From Pseudomonas sp. GD03944 (GTDB lineage: Bacteria > Pseudomonadota > Gammaproteobacteria > Pseudomonadales > Pseudomonadaceae), in NCBI RefSeq assembly GCF_029839275.1, contig NZ_JAOCAH010000004.1:186001-250000 (forward strand): a DNA stretch of 64,000 bases. The letters run 5' to 3'. The position numbers and the translations under genes are program-made. A model generated the notes under the pieces. The model was given only the letters and a program-made list of their open reading frames with translations, ran no database searches and had not been told where the DNA came from. This document shows positions 18,390 through 27,373 of the stretch, piece after piece. How positions within the stretch are numbered: the stretch's first letter is position 1; each line of letters opens with the position of its first letter.

Positions 18390-19127
18390 TCAGCCATCGC
18401 CGGGCTTGGGCGTACGGGCCAGGCAATAGACATCGACACGCCGTGCGCCGGCCTTCTTAAGCAGCCGCGCGATTCTGTCCGCGGTGGCGCCGGTGGTCAG
18501 CACGTCGTCCACCAGGGCCAGGTGGGTGCCGCGCAGCTCGGCGCTGTCCAGCAGGGCGAAGGCGTGGCGCAGGTTCTTCTGCCGCGCCGCCGCGTCCAAC
18601 CGCTGTTGCGCCGGTGTGTCGCTGATGCGACGTACCCAGTGCGTCTGCAGCGGTAGCGACAGGTCGTGGCTCAGCCATTGGCCGAGCAGTTCGGCCTGGT
18701 TGAAGCCCCGGCGACGGTGCCGCGCATCGGCCAGGGGCACCGGCAGCAGGTGGTCGGGGCGCGGCAGACCCTCGTCGAAGGCGTGTTGCAGGTGCCGTGA
18801 CAGCAGCGCCCCGAGCAGGCGCCCCAGCGGCCACTTGGCCTGATGCTTGAAACGGGTGATCAGGGTGTCGACAGGGAAGGCATAGCGCCAGGGCACTTCC
18901 ACCCGTTCGAAGGCCGGCGGCTTCTTCTGGCAGGCGCCGCACACCAGGCCGCTGGCCGGCAGCGGCAGCGCACACACCCGGCAATGCCCCTGGAGCCAGG
19001 GCAGGTCGGCTTCGCAGTGGGTGCACAAGCGGATCGGGGTGTCGGTCTGCTCGTCACACAATAAGCAGTTTTGTTTGTTTTTTAACCAGTTGTAAACCTT
19101 GTATTCGTTATCGGGTTGACAGCGCAT
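18390..19127 (-). CDS. comF: ComF family phosphoribosyltransferase-like protein
   Basis: A 245-residue ComF/GntX-type protein. The N terminus has a double zinc-ribbon (CLLC...CTHC and CRVC...CGAC, residues about 21-65), and the C-terminal phosphoribosyltransferase fold carries the PRPP motif LALVDDVLTTGAT. ComF is needed for DNA uptake in transformable bacteria; in others its role is less clear. The ATG at 19127 has a strong ribosome site (AAGGAAGG) directly before it. The first dozen codons therefore overlap the operator and -35 element of the divergent biotin operon. Confidence 0.88.
   Translation of the reverse strand: MRCQPDNEYKVYNWLKNKQNCLLCDEQTDTPIRLCTHCEADLPWLQGHCRVCALPLPASGLVCGACQKKPPAFERVEVPWRYAFPVDTLITRFKHQAKWPLGRLLGALLSRHLQHAFDEGLPRPDHLLPVPLADARHRRRGFNQAELLGQWLSHDLSLPLQTHWVRRISDTPAQQRLDAAARQKNLRHAFALLDSAELRGTHLALVDDVLTTGATADRIARLLKKAGARRVDVYCLARTPKPGDG
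19090..19122 (+). promoter_or_regulatory. BirA-type biotin operator
   Basis: TTGTAAACC, a 15-base spacer, then GGTTGACAG. The left arm matches the BirA consensus TTGTAAACC-N14/16-GGTTTACAA perfectly and the right arm in seven of nine bases. It lies 85 bases upstream of bioB and within codons 2-13 of comF on the other strand. Binding of biotinyl-AMP-loaded BirA there would cover the bioB -35 element. Confidence 0.8.
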
Positions 19128-19143
19128 AAGCCTTCCTTAACTA
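19116..19143 (+). promoter_or_regulatory. putative sigma70 promoter of the bio operon
   Basis: The -35 element is TTGACA (19116-19121), perfect and overlapping the right arm of the BirA-type operator. After 16 bases comes a weaker -10 TAACTA (19138-19143), which overlaps the ribosome site of comF on the opposite strand. Confidence 0.55.
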
Positions 19144-19206
19144 TGCCGGACATCCGTGTCGCGTTTGCTGAATGTAGCAGCGTGCAGCCTATAAGAAGGA
19201 TCACCG

Positions 19207-20262
19207 ATGAGCGCCTCCACCACCGCCACCCTGCGTCACGACTGGTCCCTCGCCGAGGTCCGGGCGCTGTTCGAACAGCCGTTCAACGACCTGTTGTTCC
19301 AGGCGCAGACGGTGCACCGCGCGCATTTCAATCAGAACCGCGTGCAGGTCTCGACCCTGCTGTCGATCAAGACCGGCGCCTGCCCGGAAGACTGCAAGTA
19401 CTGCCCGCAATCCGGCCACTACAACACCGGGCTGGATAAGGAAAAGCTGCTGGAGGTGCAGAAGGTCCTGCAGGCGGCTGCCGAGGCCAAGGCCATCGGT
19501 TCGACCCGCTTCTGCATGGGCGCGGCGTGGAAGCACCCGTCCGCCAAGGACATGCCCTACGTGCTGGAGATGGTCAAAGGGGTCAAGGCCATGGGCCTGG
19601 AAACCTGCATGACCCTCGGCCGGCTCGACCAGGAGCAGACCGCGGCGCTGGCCGACGCGGGGCTGGACTACTACAACCACAACCTCGACACCTCGCCGGA
19701 GTTCTACGGCAACATCATCACCACCCGCACCTACAGCGAGCGCCTGCAGACCCTGGCCTACGTGCGCGAAGCGGGGATGAAGATCTGCTCCGGCGGCATC
19801 CTCGGCATGGGTGAGTCGCTGGACGACCGCGCCGGCCTGCTGATCCAGCTGGCCAACCTGCCCGAGCACCCGGAAAGCGTGCCGATCAACATGCTGGTCA
19901 AGGTCAAGGGCACGCCCCTGGCCGAAGAGAAGGACGTCGACCCGTTCGACTTCATCCGCATGCTCGCCGTGGCGCGGATCATGATGCCCCAATCCCACGT
20001 GCGCCTGTCCGCCGGCCGCGAAGCGATGAACGAGCAGATGCAGGCGCTGGCGTTCTTCGCCGGGGCCAACTCGATCTTCTACGGCGAAAAACTCCTGACC
20101 ACCGCCAACCCGCAGGCGGACAAGGACATGCAGCTGTTCGCCCGACTCGGCATCAAGCCGGAAGAGCGCGAAGAGCACGCCGATGAAGTGCACCAGGCGG
20201 CCATCGAGCAGGCCCTGGCCGAGCAGCGCGACGCCAGGCTGTTCTACAACGCTGCGGTCTGA
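19207..20262 (+). CDS. bioB: biotin synthase
   Basis: A 351-residue radical-SAM enzyme that inserts sulfur into dethiobiotin to form biotin. The CxxxCxxC motif binding the SAM-coordinated 4Fe-4S cluster is Cys59, Cys63 and Cys66 ([12 protein letters not shown]). Downstream blocks [21 protein letters not shown] and [12 protein letters not shown], and the late RLSAGREAM region, are typical of BioB. GAAGGA precedes the ATG. It is the first gene of the bioB-F-H-C-D operon, divergent from comF. Confidence 0.98.
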   Translation: MSASTTATLRHDWSLAEVRALFEQPFNDLLFQAQTVHRAHFNQNRVQVSTLLSIKTGACPEDCKYCPQSGHYNTGLDKEKLLEVQKVLQAAAEAKAIGSTRFCMGAAWKHPSAKDMPYVLEMVKGVKAMGLETCMTLGRLDQEQTAALADAGLDYYNHNLDTSPEFYGNIITTRTYSERLQTLAYVREAGMKICSGGILGMGESLDDRAGLLIQLANLPEHPESVPINMLVKVKGTPLAEEKDVDPFDFIRMLAVARIMMPQSHVRLSAGREAMNEQMQALAFFAGANSIFYGEKLLTTANPQADKDMQLFARLGIKPEEREEHADEVHQAAIEQALAEQRDARLFYNAAV

Positions 20263-20343
20263 CCCCGCGCGTTTCACCGCTGATTTCTGCCGCATCGCCC
20301 GTCGGTGTGGCGGGGTCGTCTCGTCGATTTTCCAGGGGTGGCC

Positions 20344-21525
20344 ATGCCATTCGATCTTGCTTCCCGTCTCGCTGAACGCCGCGCCGCGCACCTGTACCGG
20401 CAGCGCCCGCTGCTGGCCTCGCCCCAGGGGCCGCGGGTGGTGGTGGACGGGCGCGAGCTGCTGGCGTTCTGTTCCAACGACTACCTGGGGCTGGCCAACC
20501 ACCCGCAGGTGATCGAGGCCTGGCAGGCCGGCGCCCGGCGCTGGGGCGTTGGCGGCGGTGCCTCGCACCTGGTGGTGGGCCACAGCACGCCCCACCACGA
20601 GCTGGAAGAAGCGCTCGCCGAATTCACCGGCCGACCCCGGGCGCTGCTGTTTTCCACCGGTTACATGGCTAATCTGGGCGCGGTCACGGCGCTGGTGGGG
20701 CAGGGCGATACCGTGCTGGAAGACCGCCTCAACCATGCCTCGCTGCTGGACGCCGGGTTGCTTAGCGGGGCGCGGTTCTCCCGCTACCTGCACAACGACA
20801 GCGTCAGCCTGGCCAACCGCCTGCGCAAGGCAATGGGCAATACACTGGTGGTCACCGACGGGGTGTTCAGCATGGACGGCAACCTGGCCAACCTGCCGGC
20901 GCTGTGTGCCGAGGCGCGACTCAAGGGGGCCTGGGTGATGGTCGACGACGCCCACGGCTTCGGCCCGCTGGGCGCCACCGGCGGCGGGATCGCCGAGCAT
21001 TTCGGCCTCGGCCTGGACGATGTCCAGGTACTGGTCGGCACCCTCGGCAAGGCCTTCGGCACCGCCGGGGCCTTTGTCGCTGGCAGTGACGAGCTGATCG
21101 AGAGCCTGGTGCAGTTCGCCCGGCCCTACATCTACACCACCAGCCAGCCGCCGGCCCTGGCCTGCGCCACGCTGAAGAGCCTGGAACTGCTGCGCAGCGA
21201 ACACTGGCGCCGCGAACACCTGAATGCGCTGATCGCGCAATTCCGCCAGGGCGCCGCGGCCATGGGTCTGCACCTGATGGACAGCGCCACGCCGATCCAG
21301 CCGATCCTGATCGGCGACAGCGACCGTGCGCTGCGCCTGTCGCAGATGTTGCGCGAGCGCGGCTTGCTGGTGACCGCGATTCGCCCGCCCACCGTGCCGG
21401 CCCGCAGCGCGCGCCTGCGCGTCACCCTGTCGGCCGCCCATGACCGCGAGCAGGTCGATACCCTGCTCAGTGCCTTGGCGGAGTGCTGGCCGCTGGTGAG
21501 CGATGGAGCAGCCGAACGTGCGTGA
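20344..21525 (+). CDS. bioF: 8-amino-7-oxononanoate synthase
   Basis: This 393-residue PLP enzyme condenses pimeloyl-ACP (or CoA) with alanine in the biotin pathway. The PLP-binding lysine is Lys236 in GTLGKAFG, the same number as in E. coli. Other marks are [23 protein letters not shown] and [11 protein letters not shown]. The start is the ATG before [12 protein letters not shown], where BioF normally begins. Its end overlaps the start of bioH by 23 bases. Confidence 0.97.
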   Translation: MPFDLASRLAERRAAHLYRQRPLLASPQGPRVVVDGRELLAFCSNDYLGLANHPQVIEAWQAGARRWGVGGGASHLVVGHSTPHHELEEALAEFTGRPRALLFSTGYMANLGAVTALVGQGDTVLEDRLNHASLLDAGLLSGARFSRYLHNDSVSLANRLRKAMGNTLVVTDGVFSMDGNLANLPALCAEARLKGAWVMVDDAHGFGPLGATGGGIAEHFGLGLDDVQVLVGTLGKAFGTAGAFVAGSDELIESLVQFARPYIYTTSQPPALACATLKSLELLRSEHWRREHLNALIAQFRQGAAAMGLHLMDSATPIQPILIGDSDRALRLSQMLRERGLLVTAIRPPTVPARSARLRVTLSAAHDREQVDTLLSALAECWPLVSDGAAERA

Positions 21526-22249
21526 TCGTCTGATTTTGCTGCCTGGCTGGGGACTGGGCACGGCGTCCCTGGAACCCCTGGCCGATGCGTTGCGCGGCCT
21601 CGATGAACGGTTGCAGGTGGAGATCCTGCCGCTACCTGCATTGTCGCTCAGCGACCCCGAGGCCTGGCTCGACGCCTTGGACGCGCACGTGCCCCAGGAC
21701 ACCTGGCTGGGCGGCTGGTCGCTGGGCGGCATGCTGGCCACGGCCCTGGCGGCGCGCCGGGGCGAACGCTGCTGCGGTGTGGTGACCCTGGCCAGTAACC
21801 TGCGCTTCGTCGTCTCGGAAGATTGGCCGAGCGCCATGCCGACGCCGACCTTTGCCCAGTTCCAGCAGGGCTGCGCCAGCGATGCACGTGCGACCCTCAA
21901 GCGATTCACCTTGCTGTGCAGCCAGGGCGCGGAAGACGCCCGCGGCTTGTCGCGCCGGTTGGCGGCCTGCGTCACGGATGAGCCCCCGGAGGTGCTGCTG
22001 GCCGGTCTGGCGGTGCTGTCGGCGCTGGACAACCGCGGCGCGTTGCCCTCGATCATCGGCCCGCAGTTGCACCTGTTCGCAGGCGGCGATGCCCTGGTGC
22101 CCTCCGAGGCCTCGGCGGCGTTGCTGGCGCTGCTGCCGGATGTGGAAGTCGGCCTGATCGATGGGCTGAGCCATGCCTTCGCCCTGGAGCGCCCCCATGA
22201 AATCGCCGCAACGATCCAGGCGTTCCTGCACGAGGCCGGTGATGAGTGA
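21503..22249 (+). CDS. bioH: pimeloyl-ACP methyl ester esterase
   Basis: A 248-residue alpha/beta hydrolase that removes the methyl group from pimeloyl-ACP methyl ester, ending the BioC-BioH pimelate route. The catalytic triad is readable as Ser73 (GWSLGG), Asp196 (AGGDALVP) and His224 (GLSHAF). A GTG 15 bases downstream is an alternative start closer to the conserved LILLPGWG. The overlap with bioF at the start and with bioC at the end indicates translational coupling. Confidence 0.93.
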   Translation: MEQPNVRDRLILLPGWGLGTASLEPLADALRGLDERLQVEILPLPALSLSDPEAWLDALDAHVPQDTWLGGWSLGGMLATALAARRGERCCGVVTLASNLRFVVSEDWPSAMPTPTFAQFQQGCASDARATLKRFTLLCSQGAEDARGLSRRLAACVTDEPPEVLLAGLAVLSALDNRGALPSIIGPQLHLFAGGDALVPSEASAALLALLPDVEVGLIDGLSHAFALERPHEIAATIQAFLHEAGDE

Positions 22250-23036
22250 GATGAGCGTGCTGCCGGACAAGCAGCGGGTCGCGGCGTCCTTTTCCCGGGC
22301 GGCGGGCAGCTACGACAGCGTCGCCGCGCTCCAGCGCAGCGTCGGTTACCACCTGCTCGAGCTGTTGCCGCTCACCAGTGCCCCGTTACGCTGGCTCGAC
22401 CTGGGGTGCGGGACCGGTCACTTCAGCCGAGCCCTGGCGACGCGTTTCGCTGAATCAGAAGGCGTGGCCCTGGACATCGCCGAAGGCATGCTGCGCCATG
22501 CGCGGCCCCTGGGTGGTGCGCAGCGTTTCGTGGCGGGAGACGCCGAATGCCTGCCGCTGCGTGGGCAATCCTGCGATCTGGTGTTTTCCAGCCTGGCTTT
22601 GCAGTGGTGTGCGGACTTCGCGGCCGTGCTGGGCGAGGCCCGGCGCGTCCTGCGCCCCGGTGGCGTCCTGGCCTTCAGCAGCCTGTGCGTCGGCACCCTG
22701 CAGGAGCTGCGTGACAGCTGGCAGGCGGTGGATGGCTTCGTGCACGTCAATCGCTTCCGCCGTTTCGAGGATTACCAAGGGTTGTGTGCGAGCAGCGGCC
22801 TGCAGGTCGAGCGCCTGGAAACGCAGCCCGAGGTGTTGCACTACCCTGATCTGCGTAGCCTGACCCACGAACTCAAGGCGCTGGGCGCGCACAACCTCAA
22901 CCCAGGGCGGCCGGGCGGGCTGACCGGGCGGGCGCGGATGCTCGCGCTGATCGAGGCTTATGAGCGTTTCCGGCAAACCGATGGGTTGCTGGCGACCTAC
23001 CAGGTGGCCTACGGCGTGTTGCGCAAGGAGGATTGA
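22242..23036 (+). CDS. bioC: malonyl-ACP O-methyltransferase
   Basis: This 264-residue SAM-dependent methyltransferase methylates malonyl-ACP so that fatty-acid synthesis can build a pimeloyl chain. Motif I is [12 protein letters not shown], and the N-terminal [23 protein letters not shown] is typical of BioC. The start ATG overlaps the bioH stop region by eight bases and has GAGG at a suitable distance. Confidence 0.94.
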   Translation: MSEMSVLPDKQRVAASFSRAAGSYDSVAALQRSVGYHLLELLPLTSAPLRWLDLGCGTGHFSRALATRFAESEGVALDIAEGMLRHARPLGGAQRFVAGDAECLPLRGQSCDLVFSSLALQWCADFAAVLGEARRVLRPGGVLAFSSLCVGTLQELRDSWQAVDGFVHVNRFRRFEDYQGLCASSGLQVERLETQPEVLHYPDLRSLTHELKALGAHNLNPGRPGGLTGRARMLALIEAYERFRQTDGLLATYQVAYGVLRKED

Positions 23037-23037
23037 G

Positions 23038-23724
23038 ATGACGGCCGCTTACTTCGTGACCGGAACGGATACCGAGATCGGCAAGACCACCATCGCCGCG
23101 GGGCTGCTGCATGCCGCCCGGCTGCAGGGACTGTCCACCGCCGCTGCCAAGCCGGTCGCCTCCGGCTGCACCAGAACTGCCGACGGCCTGCGCAACGACG
23201 ACGCCTTGGCGCTGCTCGGCGAATGCAGCCTGGCGCTGCGCTACGACGAAGTGAACCCCGTGGCCTTCGAGCCGGCCATCGCCCCGCACCTGGCGGCGCG
23301 GGAAGCCGGCGTGGTGCTGGACGTGGCCTCGCTACGCGGGCCGGTGCGGCGGGTACTGGAAAAAGGCGCCGACTTCACCCTGGTCGAGGGCGCGGGCGGC
23401 TGGCGGGTGCCGCTGGACGGGCAGGCCTCGTTGTCCGACCTGGTGATCAGCCTGCAGCTGCCGGTGATCCTGGTGGTGGGGGTGCGCCTGGGCTGCATCA
23501 ACCAGGCGGTGCTGACCGCCGAGGCGATCAGCCGCGACGGCCTGATCCTGGCCAGCTGGGTGGCCAATGTGGTCGATCCGCAGACCTCGCGCCTGGAGGA
23601 GAACCTGGCGACCCTGGCCGAGCGTATCCCGGCACCGTGCCTGGGGTGTGTGCCGCGCCTGGCGTTGCCGTCAGCGGCGGCGGTGGCCAGTTGCCTGGAC
23701 CTGAGCCTGTTGGAGCGGTTCTAA
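23038..23724 (+). CDS. bioD: dethiobiotin synthetase
   Basis: This 228-residue ATP-dependent ligase closes the ureido ring of dethiobiotin. The P-loop is GTDTEIGKT (residues 8-16), and the conserved AKPVASGC and VEGAGGWRVPL blocks are present. It starts one base after the bioC stop with AAGGAGG inside the bioC end. It is the last gene of the biotin operon. Confidence 0.96.
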   Translation: MTAAYFVTGTDTEIGKTTIAAGLLHAARLQGLSTAAAKPVASGCTRTADGLRNDDALALLGECSLALRYDEVNPVAFEPAIAPHLAAREAGVVLDVASLRGPVRRVLEKGADFTLVEGAGGWRVPLDGQASLSDLVISLQLPVILVVGVRLGCINQAVLTAEAISRDGLILASWVANVVDPQTSRLEENLATLAERIPAPCLGCVPRLALPSAAAVASCLDLSLLERF

Positions 23725-23816
23725 GCAGGCGTTATGCCATAGCCTTTTGTGTGTACGTTTTTTGAGCATTTTCTGTTTCAATAGGCCGCAACAGTGTCTC
23801 CTGTGGGAGTTCGTGC

Positions 23817-24128
23817 ATGGAAATTTCCGGTAACGCCTTCAATTCCGGCCTCAGTACCATCCAATCGGGGCAGCGTCGCGTCGATCGGGCGGCAGCCGAC
23901 ATTGCCAGCAATGCCGTGACCACGCCCCAGCCGCCGGTACAGGGCACGCCGCAGAACCAGAACCCGAATCAGGTGAACGCCTCCGCCCAGTCACCGACCG
24001 AGAACCGCCCGGACCTCGCCGAAAGCCTGGTGGCCCTGCGGGTAGGGCAGTACGAGGCGCAGTCCGGTGCGCGGGTGGTGGAAACCGCCGACGAAGTACT
24101 GGGTACCCTGATCGACACCACCGCCTGA
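23817..24128 (+). CDS. small flagellar-rod-like protein of unknown function
   Basis: A 103-residue protein whose two ends resemble flagellar rod/hook proteins. The start (GNAFNSGLSTIQSGQRRVDRAAADIAS) looks like the helix of FlgB/C/F/G, and the end (LVALRVGQYEAQSGARVVETADEVLGTLID) like their C-terminal helix. The middle is a short Pro/Gln/Asn-rich linker (about 36-65) instead of the usual beta domain. No flagellar genes lie nearby. A similar small gene occurs at this place in P. aeruginosa, as recalled. It could be a soluble helical protein that only resembles rod proteins. Its function is unknown. Confidence 0.65.
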   Translation: MEISGNAFNSGLSTIQSGQRRVDRAAADIASNAVTTPQPPVQGTPQNQNPNQVNASAQSPTENRPDLAESLVALRVGQYEAQSGARVVETADEVLGTLIDTTA

Positions 24129-24194
24129 CCGCGGCTGAGCAAGGTGCCCCTGGCCCCGGAGTAGGCCGATCACGCAGGGGCGAGGAGGCAGTGC

Positions 24195-24941
24195 ATGCAG
24201 ATCGGCGGTGCGTCGACTCACATAACGCATACGCCGTCGTTCCAGGCGGCTCGCCGGTTGTCGCCCGATGTTTCCCCCGATATCCGCCGCGCCGATCAGC
24301 CGCCGACACCCGGCCAGGCGCTAGGCGATGAGCAATCCACCTCCCCCCGTGAAGAAGCCGACCAGCCGGCCGGTTCTGCCGAAGACGCGGCCCGCAGTGG
24401 CTACCGTGAAAGCCGCGAAAGACGCCTCGAGCAGCTTGAGCAGCTGGAAGTCGCCAAACTGGTCAGCCGCGACCAGGAAGTGCGCAGCCACGAGCAGGCC
24501 CACGCCGCCGTCGGTGGCGCCTACGCGGGTTCGCCCACCTACACCTTTACCCGTGGCCCCGACGGCAAGCGCTACGCGGTCGGCGGCGAAGTCAGCATTG
24601 ATGTATCCCCGGTTCCCAACGATCCCCAGGCCACCCTGCGCAAGATGGAGGTCGTGCTGCGTGCGGCCCTGGCGCCGGCCGAGCCGTCCGCCCAGGACCG
24701 CCGCGTAGCCGCCGAGGCCCAGGCGCAGATGGCCCAGGCCCGTGCCGAGCTTATGGCTGCGCAACGCAGCGAAGCCAGCGCCGAAGCCGAAAAGGCGGCG
24801 GAAAAGAAAAAGGAAGAGGAGGCTTCCAAGGAGGCCGAGCCGACGGAGCGGCAGGGGCTCGCGCCAGCGCCTAATCTTGAGTTGTACCGGCTGATTGGCG
24901 AACGCCAGGACGCGACAGGGCAGGTCAATCTGGTCGCCTGA
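24195..24941 (+). CDS. SprA-related putative metalloprotease
   Basis: A 248-residue protein of the SprA-related/CJM1_0395-type family. An HExxH zinc motif is present as His99-Glu100-x-x-His103, followed by AAVGGAYAGSPTYTFTRGPDGKRYAVGGEV, the conserved core. The N-terminal 90 residues are low-complexity and polar. The C-terminal part (about 155-220) is an alanine/glutamate/lysine-rich likely coiled coil. No signal peptide is seen. The ATG is preceded by GAGGAGG. Protease activity is inferred from the motif only. Confidence 0.75.
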   Translation: MQIGGASTHITHTPSFQAARRLSPDVSPDIRRADQPPTPGQALGDEQSTSPREEADQPAGSAEDAARSGYRESRERRLEQLEQLEVAKLVSRDQEVRSHEQAHAAVGGAYAGSPTYTFTRGPDGKRYAVGGEVSIDVSPVPNDPQATLRKMEVVLRAALAPAEPSAQDRRVAAEAQAQMAQARAELMAAQRSEASAEAEKAAEKKKEEEASKEAEPTERQGLAPAPNLELYRLIGERQDATGQVNLVA

Positions 24942-25027
24942 GCGGCTGGCCTGTCCCTCCCGACGACACCTTCCATCCGTCCGTACACATCCTGTTGATC
25001 ATGCGGGCGGCGCTCGCCCGGTGGTGC

Positions 25028-25056
25028 TTGACAAGGCAGGGGCGTAAACGTATGTT
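25028..25056 (+). promoter_or_regulatory. putative sigma70 promoter of the first acyl-CoA dehydrogenase gene
   Basis: TTGACA (25028-25033), a 17-base spacer and TATGTT (25051-25056) make a good consensus promoter. It lies about 120 bases upstream of the start codon, and its -10 element sits between two PsrA-like palindromes. Confidence 0.65.
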
Positions 25057-25071
25057 TCAAACGCCTGTTTG
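25045..25071. promoter_or_regulatory. PsrA-type operators, two abutting copies
   Basis: CAAACGCCTGTTTG (25058-25071) fits the PsrA consensus G/CAAAC-N2/4-GTTTG/C completely. Directly to its left, TAAACGTATGTTTC (25045-25058) has the same AAAC-N4-GTTT core. Both overlap the -10 and start region of the promoter. PsrA is a long-chain fatty-acid-responsive repressor of beta-oxidation genes, so derepression by fatty acids is the expected control. Confidence 0.75.
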
Positions 25072-25176
25072 ATTGCGTGCTCGGCAGCCAGCCGACCAGC
25101 AGTCGGGAGATATCCCGTAAACGACCGCCGATCCGGTCACCCAAACACTAAGAGTCCACCGCAGAGGTTAACCGCT

Positions 25177-26982
25177 ATGCCTGATTACAAGGCCCCCTTG
25201 CGTGATATTCGTTTCGTACGTGACGAACTGCTCGGCTACGAAGCGCACTATCAGAGCCTGCCTGGCTGCCAAGACGCTACTCCAGACATGGTCGACGCCA
25301 TCCTTGAAGAAGGCGCCAAGTTCTGTGAGCAGGTCCTGTCTCCGCTGAACCGTGTGGGTGACACCGAAGGCTGCACCTGGTCCCCGGAAGGCGTGAAAAC
25401 CCCGACCGGCTTCAAAGAGGCCTACCAGCAGTTCGTCGAAGGCGGCTGGCCGAGCCTGGCCCATGACGTGGACCACGGCGGCCAGGGCCTGCCGGAGTCC
25501 CTCGGCCTGGCTGTCAGCGAAATGGTCGGCACCTCCAACTGGTCCTGGGGCATGTACCCCGGCCTGTCGCACGGTGCGATGAACACCATCTCCGAGCACG
25601 GCACCGACGACCAGAAGCACACCTACCTGACCAAGCTGGTATCCGGCGAGTGGACCGGCACCATGTGCCTGACCGAGCCGCACTGCGGTACTGACCTGGG
25701 CATGCTGCGCACCAAGGCCGAGCCTCAGGCCGACGGCAGCTACAAGGTGTCCGGCACCAAGATCTTCATCTCCGCCGGTGAGCACGACATGGTCGATAAC
25801 ATCGTCCACATCGTCCTGGCGCGCCTGCCCGATGCACCGGCCGGCACCAAAGGCATTTCCCTGTTCATCGTTCCGAAGTTCCTGCCCGACGCCAATGGCG
25901 GCGCAGGCCAGCGCAACGCGGTGAGCTGTGGTTCCATCGAACACAAGATGGGCATCCACGGCAACGCCACCTGCGTGATGAACTTCGATGGCGCCACCGG
26001 CTTCCTGATCGGCCCGGCCAACAAAGGCCTGAACTGCATGTTCACCTTCATGAACACTGCACGCCTGGGTACTGCTCTGCAGGGCCTGGCTCACGCCGAA
26101 ATGGGCTTCCAGGGTGGTCTGAAGTACGCCCGCGAGCGTCTGCAGATGCGTTCCCTGACTGGCCCGAAAGCGCCGGACAAGGCCGCTGACCCGATCATCG
26201 TGCATCCGGACGTGCGCCGCATGCTGCTGACCATGAAGGCCTTTGCCGAAGGCAACCGCGCGATGGTGTACTTCACCGCCAAGCAGGTCGACATCGTCAA
26301 GTACAGCCAGGACGAAGCCGAGAAGAAGCAAGCCGACGCGCTGCTGGCTTTCCTGACCCCGATCGCCAAGGCCTTCATGACCGAAGTGGGATTCGAGTCC
26401 GCTTCCCACGGCATGCAGATCTACGGTGGCCACGGCTTCATCAGCGAGTGGGGCATGGAGCAGAACCTGCGTGACTGCCGCATCTCCATGATGTACGAAG
26501 GCACCACCGGCATTCAGGCGCTGGACCTGCTGGGCCGCAAGGTCCTCATGACCCAGGGCGAAGCGCTGAAAGGCTTCACCAAGATCGTGCACAAGTTCTG
26601 CCAGAGCAACGAAGGCAACGACGCGGTCAAGGAATTCGTCGAGCCGCTGGCCAAGCTGAACAAGGAGTGGGGCGAGCTCACCATGAAGGTCGGCATGGCT
26701 GCGATGAAAGATCGCGAAGAAGTCGGCGCCGCTTCCGTGGACTACCTGATGTACTCCGGCTACGCCTGCCTGGCCTACTTCTGGGCCGACATGGCACGCC
26801 TGGCTGCCGAGAAACTGGCTGCCGGTACCGGTGAAGAGGCCTTCTACAAGGCCAAGCTGCAGACTGCGCGTTTCTACTTCGCCCGTATCCTGCCGCGTAC
26901 CCGTACCCACGTCGAAACCATGCTGTCGGGTGCCAACAACCTGATGGACATGAAAGAAGAAGACTTCGACCTGGGCTACTAA
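25177..26982 (+). CDS. fadE1: long acyl-CoA dehydrogenase (FadE type), paralogue 1
   Basis: A 601-residue FAD-dependent enzyme for the first oxidation step of fatty-acid beta-oxidation. It belongs to the long group of about 600 residues: N-terminal helical domain ([17 protein letters not shown]), middle beta domain ([35 protein letters not shown]), C-terminal helical domain with [34 protein letters not shown] (the Glu of YEGT is the usual catalytic base), and an extra C-terminal domain. It is closely similar to the two downstream paralogues. The symbol follows P. aeruginosa usage as recalled; chain-length preference cannot be read here. It is preceded by PsrA-like operators and followed by a strong terminator. 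Confidence 0.9.
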   Translation: MPDYKAPLRDIRFVRDELLGYEAHYQSLPGCQDATPDMVDAILEEGAKFCEQVLSPLNRVGDTEGCTWSPEGVKTPTGFKEAYQQFVEGGWPSLAHDVDHGGQGLPESLGLAVSEMVGTSNWSWGMYPGLSHGAMNTISEHGTDDQKHTYLTKLVSGEWTGTMCLTEPHCGTDLGMLRTKAEPQADGSYKVSGTKIFISAGEHDMVDNIVHIVLARLPDAPAGTKGISLFIVPKFLPDANGGAGQRNAVSCGSIEHKMGIHGNATCVMNFDGATGFLIGPANKGLNCMFTFMNTARLGTALQGLAHAEMGFQGGLKYARERLQMRSLTGPKAPDKAADPIIVHPDVRRMLLTMKAFAEGNRAMVYFTAKQVDIVKYSQDEAEKKQADALLAFLTPIAKAFMTEVGFESASHGMQIYGGHGFISEWGMEQNLRDCRISMMYEGTTGIQALDLLGRKVLMTQGEALKGFTKIVHKFCQSNEGNDAVKEFVEPLAKLNKEWGELTMKVGMAAMKDREEVGAASVDYLMYSGYACLAYFWADMARLAAEKLAAGTGEEAFYKAKLQTARFYFARILPRTRTHVETMLSGANNLMDMKEEDFDLGY

Positions 26983-27003
26983 GGCCAAGGTTCGGATCGT
27001 CTG

Positions 27004-27039
27004 AAAAGCCGCTGCCCGCAAGGGCAGCGGCTTTTTTTA
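27004..27039 (+). terminator. rho-independent terminator
   Basis: AGCCGCTGCCC-GCAA-GGGCAGCGGCT followed by seven T, 21 bases after the first acyl-CoA dehydrogenase gene. Confidence 0.95.
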
Positions 27040-27072
27040 TGGCCCTGAATAAACTGCGCTGACCGGCTTTGT

Positions 27073-27224
27073 GTACCTCGCCTGGCGGGCGGAGCTGCAA
27101 TTCCCGTAGGAGGGGCCTTGGCCGCGAGCTTCTCGGCTGTTCGTGACGCCGCAGGTGTCCCGTGGAAAGAGCTCGCGGGCAAGCCCGCTCCTACGAAAGC
27201 GCCATCCGCGTACCTCGCCTGGCG
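27073..27224. repeat. REP doublet flanked by 15-bp direct repeats
   Basis: An inverted REP pair (27104-27195: GTAGGAGGGGCCTTGGCCGCGA ... CTCGCGGGCAAGCCCGCTCCTAC in short form) lies between two perfect copies of GTACCTCGCCTGGCG at 27073-27087 and 27210-27224. The rest of the 390-base space up to the GGDEF gene holds the preceding terminator and presumably the GGDEF promoter, which is not clear. Confidence 0.75.
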
Positions 27225-27373
27225 TGCATCTTCTACGGTGTGGCCGGGCCACCGGCCGACACCGGTGATCGACACGTTGATTACTGCGCATTTTGCGCGA
27301 TGAAGCGGTGCGTAATCGGCACGATACAGGCAGAATGCCAGCCTGGTTCGGACCCGTTTGCCTGGAGCTTGTC

